In this document: positions 54,425 to 64,000 of the stretch, one piece after another
Layout of the letters: every line of letters begins with the position of its first letter
Position numbering within the stretch: position 1 is the stretch's first letter
NCBI RefSeq assembly: GCF_026015625.1
Contig: NZ_JAPDVG010000001.1
Location: 496,001-560,000 of the forward strand
DNA length: 64,000 nucleotides
Direction: 5' to 3'
Source of the DNA: Segatella copri
GTDB taxonomy: Bacteria; Bacteroidota; Bacteroidia; Bacteroidales; Bacteroidaceae
The notes under the pieces: generated by a model
Databases searched by the model: none
What the model saw: only the letters and a program-made list of their open reading frames with translations
What the model was told of the DNA's origin: nothing
Program-made: the position numbers and the translations under genes

Positions 54425-54513
54425 TGCAAAGATTATGTCAGTGAGTGCAATGAAAGCTTGCTTTCGAATTGCCGAGCGCCGTACAATCTTCTGCAAAGAT
54501 ACGCTGAAAATTT
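54425..54513 (-). repeat. Dispersed promoter-associated repeat, copy 2
   Basis: Homolog of 30841-30920: TGCAAAGATT at one end, GAGTGCAATGAAAG-CTTG-CTTTC in the middle, TTGCCGAG, and TGCAAAGATA at the other end (TATCTTTG on the minus strand). It lies 26 bases upstream of the nuclease ATG. Confidence 0.65.
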
Positions 54514-54658
54514 GTAACTTCCAAATTTTTAGGCAATTATTTCTGCATTTTTTTTCTCTTATCCTGCAACCTTTATGTATCTTCTTACGTCTAACCATCA
54601 GAATACTGAAACAGAAAGGTATTCGGTATATCACGTATTTAGAAACATAAAATTAGAT

Positions 54659-55531
54659 ATGAGTATGAAGAAATTTGGTATTTGGGCGGTGGCTGCCGCT
54701 TTATTCTTTGCCCCAATGGGCTTGAGTTCTTGCAGTATGGGATCTTCAGCCAGTGAAATGAAGGGAAGTCTCAACTTTACGCAGGGTGATTTGACCGAGA
54801 AGCCTTTCAAGGCGATCGACGTGGATGTGATTGCCAGCGTTTATTATACCCAGAACAATGGCGATGAATGCAGCGTTCGATTGGATTACTCTGCCATCAA
54901 GGATGCTGAGTTCGTACAGAAGCTCAAGGAGAAGCTCAAGGTGGTTTATCGTGACGGCGAGGTGAAAATCGGACTCACCGGAAAGCTCAAAGCGCCTGCC
55001 GCGTGTAACTCTGAAAAGAATAGACTCAAGATTTATATCACCAGTCCTGACCTGGTGAAGATTGCACAGGAAGGCGTAGGTTCATTCTATGCCAAGACGA
55101 TTAATAGCGACCGCCTGAAAATCGATAACGAGGGTGTAGGCTCTGTCAAGATTGGGAAGATTCTTGCCAACAAACTGGAGATAACCAACGAGGGTGTTGG
55201 CTCGGTAAATATCGATGATGTGGCTGGAGATGATATGAACATTGATAACGAAGGCGTAGGCTCGGTGAAAATCTCTAAGATTGAGATGGGAAGTGTGAAA
55301 CTGGATAATGAGGGCGTAGGCTCTGTTAATCTGGGAATGTTTAAGGGCGGCAGTCTGATTATCAAGAACGACGGCGTGGGCAGCGTGAAAGCCAAAGTTG
55401 ACTGCCAAAGTGTAAACGCTACATCCGAGGGTGTTGGCGGAGTTAACTTGAGCGGTGTAACCCGTCAGTACAATAAGAAAAAAGGCGGAATCGGAGGAAT
55501 TTCTGATGGCGGATTGACAGTAAGAAAGTAA
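54659..55531 (+). CDS. GIN-domain (DUF2807) lipoprotein with seven 20-residue repeats
   Basis: 290 residues from the ATG at 54659 (MSMKK; 54665 is an alternative). Signal peptide with lipobox GLSSC. After an N-terminal part (FKAIDVDVIASVYYTQ), seven ~20-residue units begin DNEGVGSV or close variants and end near Gly-rich VGGVNLSG. Each unit is one beta-solenoid turn, the putative adhesin head (GIN/DUF2807) fold. Repeat units are also similar in DNA, so copy number may vary. Role unknown; an exported surface or periplasmic protein. Confidence 0.82.
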   Translation: MSMKKFGIWAVAAALFFAPMGLSSCSMGSSASEMKGSLNFTQGDLTEKPFKAIDVDVIASVYYTQNNGDECSVRLDYSAIKDAEFVQKLKEKLKVVYRDGEVKIGLTGKLKAPAACNSEKNRLKIYITSPDLVKIAQEGVGSFYAKTINSDRLKIDNEGVGSVKIGKILANKLEITNEGVGSVNIDDVAGDDMNIDNEGVGSVKISKIEMGSVKLDNEGVGSVNLGMFKGGSLIIKNDGVGSVKAKVDCQSVNATSEGVGGVNLSGVTRQYNKKKGGIGGISDGGLTVRK

Positions 55532-55632
55532 CGTGAGTTGTTGAAAAACAGAAAATATAGTGGTTAAGAATTAGTGCGGAAAATTTTTAAAATGAATTTT
55601 TGAAAATTTTCCGCAGCTAAGAAAAATCGTAA

Positions 55633-56412
55633 TTAGAAGTCCCACTTTACACCGAGGCAAGGGCGAACCATCCAGCCGGCATTGCTGCCGAAGTTGTGGC
55701 TGATTTCTACCTCGCTACCTACGCTCAGGTTCTCGCAGCCGAAGTGCTGGCCTACATTGTACCAGAGCTGTGGCTCAGTAGTGAAGACGGTGTGCTCAGC
55801 TTTGTAATCGATGTTGCCATCCTTGTCGAGCTTCAGGTTGCCATCCTTATCCTTGAAAGAACTGTGGTCCTCCCACCAGAAATCTGCGAAACCGCTAAAG
55901 TTCAATCCCTTTAATCCAAAGATGTCTTTGCATCCCCAAACAGCAGTAAACTGCATTGGCACGTTCTGGTCGGTCTTGCGGATAGTCTTGTAGAGTGCCT
56001 GGAGTGTCAAGGTGTTCTTGAAACTCTTGTCGTGCATGAAATACTCCACACCGAAGAGCCAGGCATTGTTGATAGGGTAGTTCTTGGTAATACCACCATT
56101 GTACTCTACGTGGAGGCTCCAGTTCTTCATTGGGCTGTTCTGCCAGAAGTTCAATGCACGTGAAATCTCAGTATAGGTTCCACCCTGTGCCACGTTTGGA
56201 CTGCTGGTGTCCATTTTGTCGTAATTGAAGTCGTGGTCTACAAAGAAATAGGTGTTACCCCATTTGTCCTGCTTGAACATTTCGAGTGTGAGGGTAACAA
56301 ACTTGCGGTCACTGCCGAAGTCGTAGAAAACTTGGGCGTTGGTCTGTGCTAAAGTTTTGCTCGCAGGGAGCAACGCAAGTGCCATGAGCAGTAGACTTTT
56401 CATCTTTTTCAT
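55633..56412 (-). CDS. DUF5020 family protein (Tsx-like outer-membrane channel)
   Basis: 259 residues from the ATG at 56412. Signal peptide to about residue 23 (ASKTLAQ). It has a beta-barrel pattern: QVFYDFGSDRKFVTLTLEMF, FFVDHDFNY, GGTYTEISRALNFW, GFADFWWEDH, and a terminal CLGVKWDF. DUF5020 resembles the nucleoside-specific channel family as I recall; nucleoside transport is not shown. Starts upstream of 56412 add a non-signal segment and are unlikely. Confidence 0.78.
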   Translation of the reverse strand: MKKMKSLLLMALALLPASKTLAQTNAQVFYDFGSDRKFVTLTLEMFKQDKWGNTYFFVDHDFNYDKMDTSSPNVAQGGTYTEISRALNFWQNSPMKNWSLHVEYNGGITKNYPINNAWLFGVEYFMHDKSFKNTLTLQALYKTIRKTDQNVPMQFTAVWGCKDIFGLKGLNFSGFADFWWEDHSSFKDKDGNLKLDKDGNIDYKAEHTVFTTEPQLWYNVGQHFGCENLSVGSEVEISHNFGSNAGWMVRPCLGVKWDF

Positions 56413-56452
56413 AAATTTTTTCTTTTCTTTATTATTTATTAAATGAAACAAA

Positions 56453-56479
56453 AAACTGCGGACGGAAGGCCCGCAGTTT
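56453..56479 (-). terminator. glyA terminator
   Basis: Perfect 9-bp stem (56453-56461 with 56471-56479) with a T run on the minus strand, between glyA and the DUF5020 gene. Confidence 0.75.
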
Positions 56480-56502
56480 GTAATTATATTTATCCGTAAC
56501 GA

Positions 56503-57783
56503 TTAGTATGCAAAGAGAGGGTAATCCTTCATTGTAGCATTCACCTTTTCGCGAACACGGGCAATGACCTTCTCGTCCTCAGGAGCATTCAGAACCTCTT
56601 CGATGAGTTCGGCAATGAGGTGCATCATATCTTCCTTGGCGCCACGTGTGGTCATGGCTGCTGTACCCAGGCGGATACCTGATGTCTGGAAGGCAGAACG
56701 GCTGTCGAATGGAACCATGTTCTTGTTGACTGTGATGTCGGCTGCAACCAGCGCATTCTCAGCGACTTTACCTGTAAGATCTGGATATTTACTTCGGAGG
56801 TCTACGAGCATAGAATGGTTGTCTGTACCACCGCTCACAATACCGAATCCGCGACCGATGAGGTCATCTGCGAGTACGGCAGCATTCTTCTTTACCTGAG
56901 TAGCATACTCCTTCCATGAAGGCTGCAGATTCTCATTGAAGGCTACTGCCTTGGCAGCGATGACGTGCTCCAGCGGACCACCCTGCTCACCTGGGAATAC
57001 GGCAGAATTCAAGAGCATGCTCATCTTCTTAACCTCGCCCTTCTTGGTAGTCAAGCCCCATGGGTTGTCAAAATCCTTGCCCATCAGAATGATACCGCCA
57101 CGAGGACCACGGAGGGTCTTGTGAGTAGTAGAAGTAACGATGTGCGCATACTTCAATGGGTTGTCGAGCAGACCGGCTGCAATCAGACCTGCAGGGTGAG
57201 CCATATCGATCATGAGGAGAGCGCCTACCTCATCGGCAATCTTGCGCATGCGGGCATAATCCCACTCGCGGCTATAAGCGCTACCACCACCGATAATCAG
57301 TTTTGGTTTGTGCTCAAGAGCCAGTTTCTCCATCTCGTCGTAGTCTACACGGCCTGTCTCCTTGTTCAGGTTGTAGCCGATAGGGTTGTAGAGGATACCG
57401 GATGTATTGACGTGGCTACCATGAGAGAGGTGGCCGCCGTGGTCGAGGTTCAACCCCATGAAGGTATCACCTGGCTTCAATACGGCAAGCAGAACGGCAG
57501 CGTTAGCCTGCGCACCAGAGTGAGGCTGTACGTTGGCATACTCAGCACCGAACACCTTCTTTACGCGCTCGATGGCGAGGTTCTCTACGATGTCTACTAC
57601 CTGGCATCCACCATAATAACGCTTGCCTGGCAGACCCTCGGCATACTTGTTAGTAAGGTAAGAACCCATAGCGTTCATCACCTCGTCACTCACGAAATTC
57701 TCAGAAGCGATAAGCTCCATACCCTTCAGCTGGCGCTGATGTTCTCTTTCGATTAAGTCGAAAATCTCTTGATCTTTTACCAT
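56503..57783 (-). CDS. glyA: Serine hydroxymethyltransferase
   Basis: 426 residues. A PLP enzyme converting serine and THF to glycine and 5,10-methylene-[18 protein letters not shown] and [10 protein letters not shown] at the N-terminus, [14 protein letters not shown], and the PLP lysine in [14 protein letters not shown] (about 226). Strong codon bias. TATTTTTG promoter lies 43 bases upstream. Confidence 0.97.
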   Translation of the reverse strand: MVKDQEIFDLIEREHQRQLKGMELIASENFVSDEVMNAMGSYLTNKYAEGLPGKRYYGGCQVVDIVENLAIERVKKVFGAEYANVQPHSGAQANAAVLLAVLKPGDTFMGLNLDHGGHLSHGSHVNTSGILYNPIGYNLNKETGRVDYDEMEKLALEHKPKLIIGGGSAYSREWDYARMRKIADEVGALLMIDMAHPAGLIAAGLLDNPLKYAHIVTSTTHKTLRGPRGGIILMGKDFDNPWGLTTKKGEVKKMSMLLNSAVFPGEQGGPLEHVIAAKAVAFNENLQPSWKEYATQVKKNAAVLADDLIGRGFGIVSGGTDNHSMLVDLRSKYPDLTGKVAENALVAADITVNKNMVPFDSRSAFQTSGIRLGTAAMTTRGAKEDMMHLIAELIEEVLNAPEDEKVIARVREKVNATMKDYPLFAY

Positions 57784-57825
57784 TTCCCTTTACTTTTTAT
57801 GGTTGATGTTTAATGAAATCGAATG

Positions 57826-57833
57826 CAAAAATA
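57826..57833 (-). promoter_or_regulatory. glyA -7 promoter element
   Basis: TATTTTTG on the minus strand, matching TAnnTTTG, 43 bases upstream of the ATG. Confidence 0.5.
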
Positions 57834-57915
57834 AGCAATATCTCTCAAACTACCAAATAAATCGTAATATTTTGAGTGGTATTGCTTACTTTTTGTTATA
57901 AACTACCTGTTTTTA

Positions 57916-58380
57916 TTACTTGCAGAGCTCTACTTTGCCCAATTGCTGCTCTTTGTCGCAGTAGTGGCAACGTACGATACCGAGCACTTTGTCTACGGTA
58001 TGGAAGAGGGTCTGCATAGGCTCGTTGTTGGTGATGCACTTAGGGTTGTTGCACTTTACGATGCCCTTCAGCGTATCAGGAGTCTTGACGGTCTTCTTCT
58101 CTACAATTTCGTAGTCTTTGATGATACTTAGTCCGATGTTAGGCGCAACGACGGAGAGTCGGTTGATTTCCTCATCGGTAAAATACTTGTTGGCAACCTT
58201 GATGATGCCCTTCTTGCCAATCTTCTTGCTTGGCAGGTTGTAGCCGATAGTAACAGGAGTCTCCATCTTCTCCAACTGGAGCAGATTTACTACCTGGTAG
58301 GTCTTTTCGGCTGGTATATGGTCGATTACGGTACCGTTCTCGATAGCCGCAACCACTAATTGACTTTTATTATTTCCCAT
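57916..58380 (-). CDS. pyrI: Aspartate carbamoyltransferase regulatory subunit
   Basis: 154 residues from the ATG at 58380, the usual length. N-terminal allosteric nucleotide-binding domain ([19 protein letters not shown]) and C-terminal zinc domain with four cysteines (CNNPKC and CHYC). PyrI tunes PyrB by CTP and ATP binding. The longer in-frame extension to 58539 translates the heptamer repeat (NTQHSTLN units) and is not real. Confidence 0.95.
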   Translation of the reverse strand: MGNNKSQLVVAAIENGTVIDHIPAEKTYQVVNLLQLEKMETPVTIGYNLPSKKIGKKGIIKVANKYFTDEEINRLSVVAPNIGLSIIKDYEIVEKKTVKTPDTLKGIVKCNNPKCITNNEPMQTLFHTVDKVLGIVRCHYCDKEQQLGKVELCK

Positions 58381-58394
58381 CTCTTTTTTTTTTA

Positions 58395-58577
58395 ATGTTG
58401 AGTGTTGAATGTTGAGTGTTGAATGTTGAGTGTTGAGTGTTGAGTGTTGAATGTTGAGTGTTGAATGTTGAGTGTTGAGTGAGGCTTGCGCCCTTGAGGG
58501 CCATGTTAGGTGTCCGTTAGGCAACTTAACATTCAACATTCAACATTCAACATTATTCAACATTCAACATTATTCAA
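58395..58577. repeat. Heptamer repeat with inverted second block between pyrB and pyrI
   Basis: Twelve tandem heptamers (RTGTTGA) at 58395-58478 and about seven in the opposite sense (AACATTC) at 58528-58577, separated by ~50 bases. The two blocks are complementary and can pair. The second block overlaps the last codons of pyrB. Confidence 0.8.
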
Positions 58578-59517
58578 TTATGCTTTTATCGTTCTTCACA
58601 TCATCGAGCGAAATGCCGAGGCAGTGGCAGAAGATAGCCTCACGTGCATAGAGGCCGTTCTGAGCCTGCTGGATATAGTATGCATGTGGATCATCATCTA
58701 CATCGTAAGCAATCTCGTTCACGCGTGGCAGCGGATGCATAATCTTCATGTTTTCCTTCGCCTTGCAGAGCATGTCGCGCTTCAGGATATACACGTTCTT
58801 TACGCGTTCATACTCCATCAGGTCGCTGAAACGCTCCTTCTGTACACGGGTCATGTAGAGGATGTCGGCACCTGCAATCACATCTTCGTTAAAGTCCTCG
58901 TGCTCAACATATTTGATGTTGTGCTCCTTGCAGTAGAGTTTATACTCTTCTGGCATGGCGAGTTCCTTAGGTGCGATGAAATGGAAGGTTGGATTGAAGT
59001 GGCGCATAGCTGTGATAAGTGAGTGAACGGTGCGGCCATATTTGAGGTCACCCACAAGATAGATGTTCAAGTTCTCCAGGGTACCCTGGGTCTTGTATAT
59101 AGAGTAGAGGTCGAGCAGGCACTGTGAAGGATGCATGTGAGCGCCGTCGCCTGCATTTACGATAGGCACTGGTGCTACCTCACTGGCATACTGGGCTGCT
59201 CCCTCGATGAAATGGCGCATGGCGATTACATCGGCATAGTTGCTTACCATCAGGATGGTATCCTTGAGGGTCTCACCCTTGGTGGTACTGGATGTCTTGG
59301 CATCAGAGAAACCAATGACACGGGCGCCAAGACGGTTGGCAGCGGTTTGGAAACTGAGTTGGGTACGAGTAGATGGCTCGAAGAAAAGGGTCGCTACGAC
59401 CTTTCCCTTCAACAACTCCCTGTTCGGGTGCTTTTCGAACTCTTGCGCCATTTCCAGGAGGTACATGATTTTCTCCTTGGAAAGGTCTGCAATGGTCACA
59501 AAATTATGTTTTTCCAT
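58570..59517 (-). CDS. pyrB: Aspartate carbamoyltransferase catalytic subunit
   Basis: 315 residues from the ATG at 59517. Makes N-carbamoyl-aspartate, the committed step of pyrimidine synthesis. Carbamoyl-phosphate site [15 protein letters not shown] (about 47-61), [13 protein letters not shown], and the C-terminal HPLPRVNEI. The gene leads a pyrB-pyrI operon with an unusual 189-base spacer. Upstream in-frame ATGs overlap the promoter at 59551. Confidence 0.96.
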   Translation of the reverse strand: MEKHNFVTIADLSKEKIMYLLEMAQEFEKHPNRELLKGKVVATLFFEPSTRTQLSFQTAANRLGARVIGFSDAKTSSTTKGETLKDTILMVSNYADVIAMRHFIEGAAQYASEVAPVPIVNAGDGAHMHPSQCLLDLYSIYKTQGTLENLNIYLVGDLKYGRTVHSLITAMRHFNPTFHFIAPKELAMPEEYKLYCKEHNIKYVEHEDFNEDVIAGADILYMTRVQKERFSDLMEYERVKNVYILKRDMLCKAKENMKIMHPLPRVNEIAYDVDDDPHAYYIQQAQNGLYAREAIFCHCLGISLDDVKNDKSIIE

Positions 59518-59550
59518 TTGAAATTTGATTGAATGTTCTAAAATCGCCCA

Positions 59551-59558
59551 CAAAGTTA
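59551..59558 (-). promoter_or_regulatory. pyrB -7 promoter element
   Basis: TAACTTTG on the minus strand, 34 bases upstream of the ATG, divergent from the PBP promoter. Confidence 0.6.
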
Positions 59559-59601
59559 CATAAAAAATCTGATTTATGTGCGATAAGTCAAAACTTTTAT
59601 G

Positions 59602-59609
59602 TAATTTTG
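59602..59609 (+). promoter_or_regulatory. -7 element of the penicillin-binding protein gene
   Basis: TAATTTTG, 23 bases before the ATG at 59633. Confidence 0.55.
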
Positions 59610-59632
59610 CACAAATATTTAAAGAAATAGTG

Positions 59633-61963
59633 ATGAGAAAGCGATTTATACATATTTTATGGGCTGTTTTCGGCACTGGAATACTCATGGTAATTCTTGC
59701 CTTTGTTGCCATCTGGTTTGGAATGATTGGCTACATGCCCGACATCGAGGATCTGCAGAATCCTATCAACAGATTTGCCACCCAGGTTTACTCTGCCGAT
59801 GGCAAGGTGCTTGGTACGTGGAACCTGAATAAGGAGAACCGTATCGTGATTCCTTACAAGAAGATGTCACCTTATTTAATTAAGGCGCTGGTGGCTACTG
59901 AGGATGAGCGATTCTATGAGCATTCAGGTATCGACTTCCGTGCACTGGGACGTGCCATCGTCAAGCGTGGTATCCTGGGACAGACTAATGCGGGTGGTGG
60001 AAGTACCATCACGCAGCAGCTCGCCAAGCAGCTTTATTCTGAGAAGGCAGGCAGTACGATGGAACGATTGTTGCAGAAGCCGATAGAGTGGGTGATTGCG
60101 GTGAAGCTGGAACGCTATTATACCAAAGAGGAGATTCTGGCTCTCTATCTCAATTACTTCGATTTCCTGCACAATGCTGTAGGAATCAAGACGGCGGCCA
60201 ATACCTATTTTAATAAGGAACCGAAGAATCTGACCCTCTGTGAGTCGGCAACGCTCATCGGACTGTGCAAGAATCCGTCGCTCTTCAATCCGGTTCGCTA
60301 TCCGGAGAGAGCGAGGGAGCGCAGAAATGTGGTTCTTTCGCAGATGGTGAAGGCGGGGTATCTGAGCCGGGGCGAGTATAGCCAGTATGCTGCTGAGCCG
60401 CTGACACTCAATTTCCACCGTACCGACCATAAGGATGGTTCGGCTACTTATCTGCGTGAGTTCCTTCGCCAGTATATGATGGCTAAGCGTCCGGAGCGTA
60501 GTGATTATCCTTCTTGGAACCGTGCCCAGTTTGTGGTGGATTCTATCCAGTGGGAGAATGATCCGCTCTATGGATGGTGCAACAAGAACTATAAGAAGGA
60601 TGGTTCGCCATATAATGTATACAGTGATGGACTGAAGGTGTTTACAACTATCGATAGCCGTATACAGCAGTATGCGGAAGAGGCTATGTATCAGCATGTA
60701 GCCCGCTATCTGCAGCCTCGCTTCAGTGCAGAGATAGCCCGCAAACCAAGCTCGCCATACAGCGATAAACTGACACCGAAACAGATTAAGAGTATACTGA
60801 ACCGCAGTATCACCCAGAGTGAGCGTTACCGTACGATGAAGGCTGCGGGATATTCTGAGGATGAAATCAAGGCGGCATTCCGCAAGAAGCAGGAGATGAC
60901 CGTATTTACCTATCATGGTGATATTGATACGCTGATGAGTCCGCTCGATTCTATCCGTTATTACAAGAGTTTTCTGCGTAGCGGTTTTATGAGCATGGAT
61001 CCTAAGACGGGTGCTGTGAAGGCGTATGTGGGTGGATTGGATTATACTCATTTCATGTATGACATGGTGAGTCTGGGACGCCGGCAGGTGGGTTCTACCA
61101 TCAAGCCATTTCTTTACAGTCTGGCGATGTCTAACGGCTTCCAGCCTTGCGATTTGGCGCCTAACCGTCAGCAGACCTATATGGTGGCAGGTCGTCCGTG
61201 GACACCTCGCAATGCCAACCATTCACGTGCCGGACAGATGGTTCCGCTGAGTTGGGGATTGGCACAGAGTAGCAACTGGGTGAGTGCTTATCTGATGAGT
61301 AAGCTCAATCCGCAGCAGTTCGTACAGATGTTGCGCGACTTCGGCATCAACAATCCTGATATCCATGCATCCATGAGTCTCTGTCTGGGACCATGTGAGG
61401 TAAGTGTCAGCGAGATGGTGAGCGCTTATACCGTATTTGCCAACCACGGCATCCGTACTGCTCCAATGTTTGTAAGCCGCATCGAGGATAATGAAGGTAA
61501 TACGATTGCTACCTTCCAGCCACGTATGAACGAGGTGATCAGTGCCGATAATGCCATGAAGATGCTCACCATGCTGATGGGCGTAGTGGATAATGGTACG
61601 GCAGGAAGACTGCGTTACCGTTATAACCTGGAAGGACAGATTGGTGCCAAGACCGGTACTACCAATAACAACAGTGATGGTTGGTTTATCGGCTTTACTC
61701 CACAGCTCGTAAGTGGCTGCTGGGTAGGTGGTGAGGAGCGTGATATTCACTTCGATTCCATGAGTATGGGTCAGGGTGCTACCATGGCTTTGCCTATCTG
61801 GGCGATATTCATGAAGAAGGTTTATGCCGACCCGTCGCTGGGTATCAGTCCTGCTATCAAGTTCGATTTGCCGGAAGACTACAATCCTTGTTCCCGCAAG
61901 GCTGCCGAACAGGATGACTTTGAGGAAGTAGGAGCTGGCAGTATCGACGAAGTTTTCGAATAA
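59633..61963 (+). CDS. Class A penicillin-binding protein (PBP1A-like)
   Basis: 776 residues from the ATG at 59633. One N-terminal membrane helix (about 8-32), a GT51 glycosyltransferase domain ([14 protein letters not shown] near 86, [22 protein letters not shown]) and a transpeptidase domain with SxxK in GSTIKPF, SxN in AQSSNWV and [13 protein letters not shown]. It polymerises and crosslinks peptidoglycan at the outer face of the inner membrane. The upstream frame to 59576 contains the promoter. Followed by a strong hairpin. Confidence 0.95.
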   Translation: MRKRFIHILWAVFGTGILMVILAFVAIWFGMIGYMPDIEDLQNPINRFATQVYSADGKVLGTWNLNKENRIVIPYKKMSPYLIKALVATEDERFYEHSGIDFRALGRAIVKRGILGQTNAGGGSTITQQLAKQLYSEKAGSTMERLLQKPIEWVIAVKLERYYTKEEILALYLNYFDFLHNAVGIKTAANTYFNKEPKNLTLCESATLIGLCKNPSLFNPVRYPERARERRNVVLSQMVKAGYLSRGEYSQYAAEPLTLNFHRTDHKDGSATYLREFLRQYMMAKRPERSDYPSWNRAQFVVDSIQWENDPLYGWCNKNYKKDGSPYNVYSDGLKVFTTIDSRIQQYAEEAMYQHVARYLQPRFSAEIARKPSSPYSDKLTPKQIKSILNRSITQSERYRTMKAAGYSEDEIKAAFRKKQEMTVFTYHGDIDTLMSPLDSIRYYKSFLRSGFMSMDPKTGAVKAYVGGLDYTHFMYDMVSLGRRQVGSTIKPFLYSLAMSNGFQPCDLAPNRQQTYMVAGRPWTPRNANHSRAGQMVPLSWGLAQSSNWVSAYLMSKLNPQQFVQMLRDFGINNPDIHASMSLCLGPCEVSVSEMVSAYTVFANHGIRTAPMFVSRIEDNEGNTIATFQPRMNEVISADNAMKMLTMLMGVVDNGTAGRLRYRYNLEGQIGAKTGTTNNNSDGWFIGFTPQLVSGCWVGGEERDIHFDSMSMGQGATMALPIWAIFMKKVYADPSLGISPAIKFDLPEDYNPCSRKAAEQDDFEEVGAGSIDEVFE

Positions 61964-61972
61964 AAACCAAGG

Positions 61973-62024
61973 CATTCGCCATTTTTGCATGTATTTATTT
62001 TAAATAGTGCAAAAATGGCGAATG
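61973..62024 (+). terminator. Terminator after the penicillin-binding protein gene
   Basis: Perfect 17-bp stem (61973-61989 with 62008-62024), 18-base loop, T-rich tail. Confidence 0.75.
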
Positions 62025-62051
62025 TTATTTGTTTATATGCATTTTTTTTTG

Positions 62052-62059
62052 TATTTTTG
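62052..62059 (+). promoter_or_regulatory. pheT -7 promoter element
   Basis: TATTTTTG, 79 bases before the pheT ATG; leaves room for a structured leader. Confidence 0.5.
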
Positions 62060-62081
62060 CAGAGTTTTAGAACATGCATAG

Positions 62082-62107
62082 CCCGAATGATGTTTCTTCG
62101 GGTTTTT
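62082..62107 (+). terminator. Leader hairpin with T tract before pheT (possible attenuator)
   Basis: CCCGAA (62082-62087) pairs with TTCGGG (62097-62102), followed by five T residues, between the promoter and the pheT ATG. No Phe-rich leader peptide and no T-box were seen. Confidence 0.45.
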
Positions 62108-62138
62108 CAAAATAGAAATAAAATAAAAAATCATTATA

Positions 62139-64000
62139 ATGAACGTTTCATACAAATGGCTTAAAGAATACGTCGATTTCGATTTGACACCACAGGAGAC
62201 TGCGGACGCGTTGACCTCTTGCGGACTCGAAGTTGACGCTTTGGAAGAAGTTCAGTCTGTCAAGGGCGGACTGAAAGGTCTCTATGTGGGTAAAGTATTG
62301 ACATGCGAGGAGCATCCTAATAGTGATCACCTCCATGTTACAACCGTTGACTTGGGTAAGGGCGAACCTCAGCAGATTGTCTGTGGTGCTCCTAACGTTG
62401 CTGCAGGTCAGAAGGTTATCGTGGCTGATTTGGGCTGCGTGCTTTACGATGGCGACCAGAGTTTTACCATTAAGAAGAGCAAGCTCCGTGGTGTAGAGAG
62501 TCTGGGTATGATTTGTGCTGAGGATGAGATTGGTGTAGGTACCTCTCACGACGGCATCATCGTACTCCCTGAAGATGCTCCGGTAGGTCAGCCTGCTGCT
62601 GAATATTACCATCTGGAGAGCGACTGGCTCATCGAGATTGATATCACAGCCAACCGTGCTGATGCGCTCGGTCATTGGGGTGTAGCCCGCGACCTGTATG
62701 CCTGGTTGAAGCAAAATGGCTACAAGACAAGCTTGCATCGCCCAACTTGCGATGAGTTTGTGGTAGACAACGAAGATTTTCCTATCGATGTTGAAATCCA
62801 AAATACTGAGGCTTGCAAGCGTTATGCCTGTGTAAGCATCACCGGTTGTGAGGTGAAGGAAAGTCCTAAGTGGTTGCAGGATAAGCTGAACATCATCGGC
62901 TTGCGCCCTATCAACAATATCGTGGATATTACCAACTATATCATGATGGCATACGGCCAGCCATTGCACTGCTTCGATGCAGACATGGTTACCGGTCATA
63001 AGATTGTAGTTCGTACCCAGCCAGAGGGCACCAAGTTTGTTACTCTCGATGGCGAGGAGCATACCTTGGGTGAGCACGACCTGAGCATCTGCAATGCTGA
63101 GGAGCCTATGTGTATCGCCGGTATCTTCGGCGGTAAGGGTTCTGGTACTTACGAGACAACCAAGGATGTAGTCTTAGAGAGTGCTTACTTCCATCCTACA
63201 TGGATCCGCAAGAGCGCTCGCCGTCATGGTTTGAGCACAGATGCCAGCTACCGTTTTGAGCGTGGTGTAGATCCAAACGGACAGATTTATGCATTGAAGC
63301 AGGCTGCTATCCTCTGCAAGCAGTTGGCAGGCGGCAAGATTTCCATGCAGATCAAGGATGTATATCCAGAGCCAATGCAGGATTTCCCAGTTCGCCTGAA
63401 CTATGAGTATGCGCATCGCCTCATCGGTAAGGAGATTGGTGCTGAGACCATCAAGAACATTGCCACATCTCTTGAGATGAAGATTGTGAAGGAGGATGCT
63501 GAGGGCATCGACCTCCTGGTTCCTGCTTATCGTGTAGACGTTCAGCGTCCTTGCGACGTAGTAGAGGATATTCTCCGTATCTACGGATATAATAATGTGG
63601 AGATTCCTACCCAGTTGAAGAGCTCCCTGACTGTTCAGGGCGATGAGGACAAGGCTTATCACAGCCAGAACCTCGTGGCAGAGCAGTTGGTAGGTGAGGG
63701 CTTCATGGAGATTCTCAACAACTCTCTGAGCAAGGCTAGCTACTATACCGACTTCGACCTCAACAAGTATCCTAACGAGACAACCGTGAAGGTGATGAAC
63801 CCATTGAGTGCTGATCTCGGTGTGATGCGCCAGACGATGCTGTTCGGTGGTTTGGAGAGTGTGGTTCGCAACATCAACCATAAGAGCCAGAACCTGAAGT
63901 TCTTCGAGGTGGGTAACACCTATATATATAATAAGGAGAAGTGGAGCGAGGAGAGTCCTATCAAGGCTTACTCTCAGGAGGCTCACATGTCACTCTTCAT
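62139..64000 (+). CDS. pheT: Phenylalanine-tRNA ligase beta subunit, N-terminal part (runs off window)
   Basis: The ATG at 62139 opens a frame continuing past the window end (~620 codons seen of ~820 expected). Begins MNVSYKWLKEYVDFDLTPQE, then an EMAP/tRNA-binding-like domain (VGKVLTCEEHPNSDHLHVTT, QIVCGAPNV), then a B3/B4 editing-type region (EIDITANRADALGHWGVARD) and GRPLHCFDAD-like AYGQPLHCFDAD. PheT pairs with PheS to charge tRNA-Phe. Only the 3' end is missing. Confidence 0.93.
   Translation, partial: MNVSYKWLKEYVDFDLTPQETADALTSCGLEVDALEEVQSVKGGLKGLYVGKVLTCEEHPNSDHLHVTTVDLGKGEPQQIVCGAPNVAAGQKVIVADLGCVLYDGDQSFTIKKSKLRGVESLGMICAEDEIGVGTSHDGIIVLPEDAPVGQPAAEYYHLESDWLIEIDITANRADALGHWGVARDLYAWLKQNGYKTSLHRPTCDEFVVDNEDFPIDVEIQNTEACKRYACVSITGCEVKESPKWLQDKLNIIGLRPINNIVDITNYIMMAYGQPLHCFDADMVTGHKIVVRTQPEGTKFVTLDGEEHTLGEHDLSICNAEEPMCIAGIFGGKGSGTYETTKDVVLESAYFHPTWIRKSARRHGLSTDASYRFERGVDPNGQIYALKQAAILCKQLAGGKISMQIKDVYPEPMQDFPVRLNYEYAHRLIGKEIGAETIKNIATSLEMKIVKEDAEGIDLLVPAYRVDVQRPCDVVEDILRIYGYNNVEIPTQLKSSLTVQGDEDKAYHSQNLVAEQLVGEGFMEILNNSLSKASYYTDFDLNKYPNETTVKVMNPLSADLGVMRQTMLFGGLESVVRNINHKSQNLKFFEVGNTYIYNKEKWSEESPIKAYSQEAHMSLF

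Noticed and set aside
58381..58539. N-terminal extension of pyrI with [12 protein letters not shown] repeats
   Set aside because: Translation of the heptamer repeat; the ATG at 58380 gives the exact family length.
59924..61990. Two long frames (432 and 255 codons) opposite the penicillin-binding protein gene
   Set aside because: Antisense shadows of a well-supported gene; no motifs, no promoter.
62148..63986. Long frames opposite pheT
   Set aside because: Antisense to conserved pheT domains; no family resemblance.

Overview
The window looks like chromosomal DNA from the Bacteroidota, most likely the Prevotellaceae (Prevotella/Segatella copri-like; inferred from gene content, not from a search). 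Supporting signs are Bacteroidota promoters (TAnnTTTG at -7, often a TTG/TTTG about 19-20 bases upstream), TonB-dependent outer-membrane receptors with an N-terminal carboxypeptidase-regulatory-like domain, lineage families such as DUF3078, DUF3256, DUF4836 and DUF5020, and a pyrB-pyrI pair. No tRNA, rRNA or CRISPR array was recognised.

Layout. 1-2.1 kb: the end of a DUF1846 gene and a three-gene hipB-hipS-hipT toxin-antitoxin module with repeated operator-like motifs. 2.1-10 kb: pyrG-yidC, a DUF3078 protein, and rlmD followed by a porin. 10-10.8 kb: a non-coding block with a long inverted repeat and a GC-rich palindrome cluster. 10.8-16 kb: ppdK, a pair of tiny membrane-protein genes, DUF3256, a small promoter-terminator unit and two chromate-transporter half genes. 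16-22.3 kb: a nucleoside symporter, DUF151 nuclease, rsmE, DUF4836 lipoprotein and an ABC transporter pair. 22.6-29.4 kb: two tandem Oar-like TonB receptors. 29.5-35.6 kb: serine hydrolase, metallophosphoesterase, queH, fhs, thiE. 35.7-39.6 kb: a possible 34-codon gene, pflB, three membrane microprotein genes and pflA.

39.6-52.1 kb is the most striking region. All genes run leftward: two large beta-solenoid/beta-propeller lipoproteins, then a TolC-like outer-membrane protein, a HlyD-like adaptor, a multi-zinc-ribbon (TackOD1-like) membrane protein, a membrane GT2 polysaccharide synthase, a nucleotide-sugar dehydrogenase and a lone response-regulator receiver domain. I read the last six as a synthase-dependent exopolysaccharide synthesis and export locus for a uronic-acid-containing polymer. 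52.1-54.4 kb is a repeat-rich, gene-poor stretch with an Rpn/PD-(D/E)XK transposase-like gene. 54.6-64 kb returns to core functions: a GIN-repeat lipoprotein, a DUF5020 protein, glyA, pyrI and pyrB separated by a heptamer repeat, a class A penicillin-binding protein and the 5' part of pheT.

Metabolically, ppdK, pflB/pflA, fhs, glyA and pyrG/pyrBI fit an anaerobic fermentative lifestyle with formate-linked one-carbon metabolism. The many small intergenic repeats, several sitting on promoters, are the second theme of the window.
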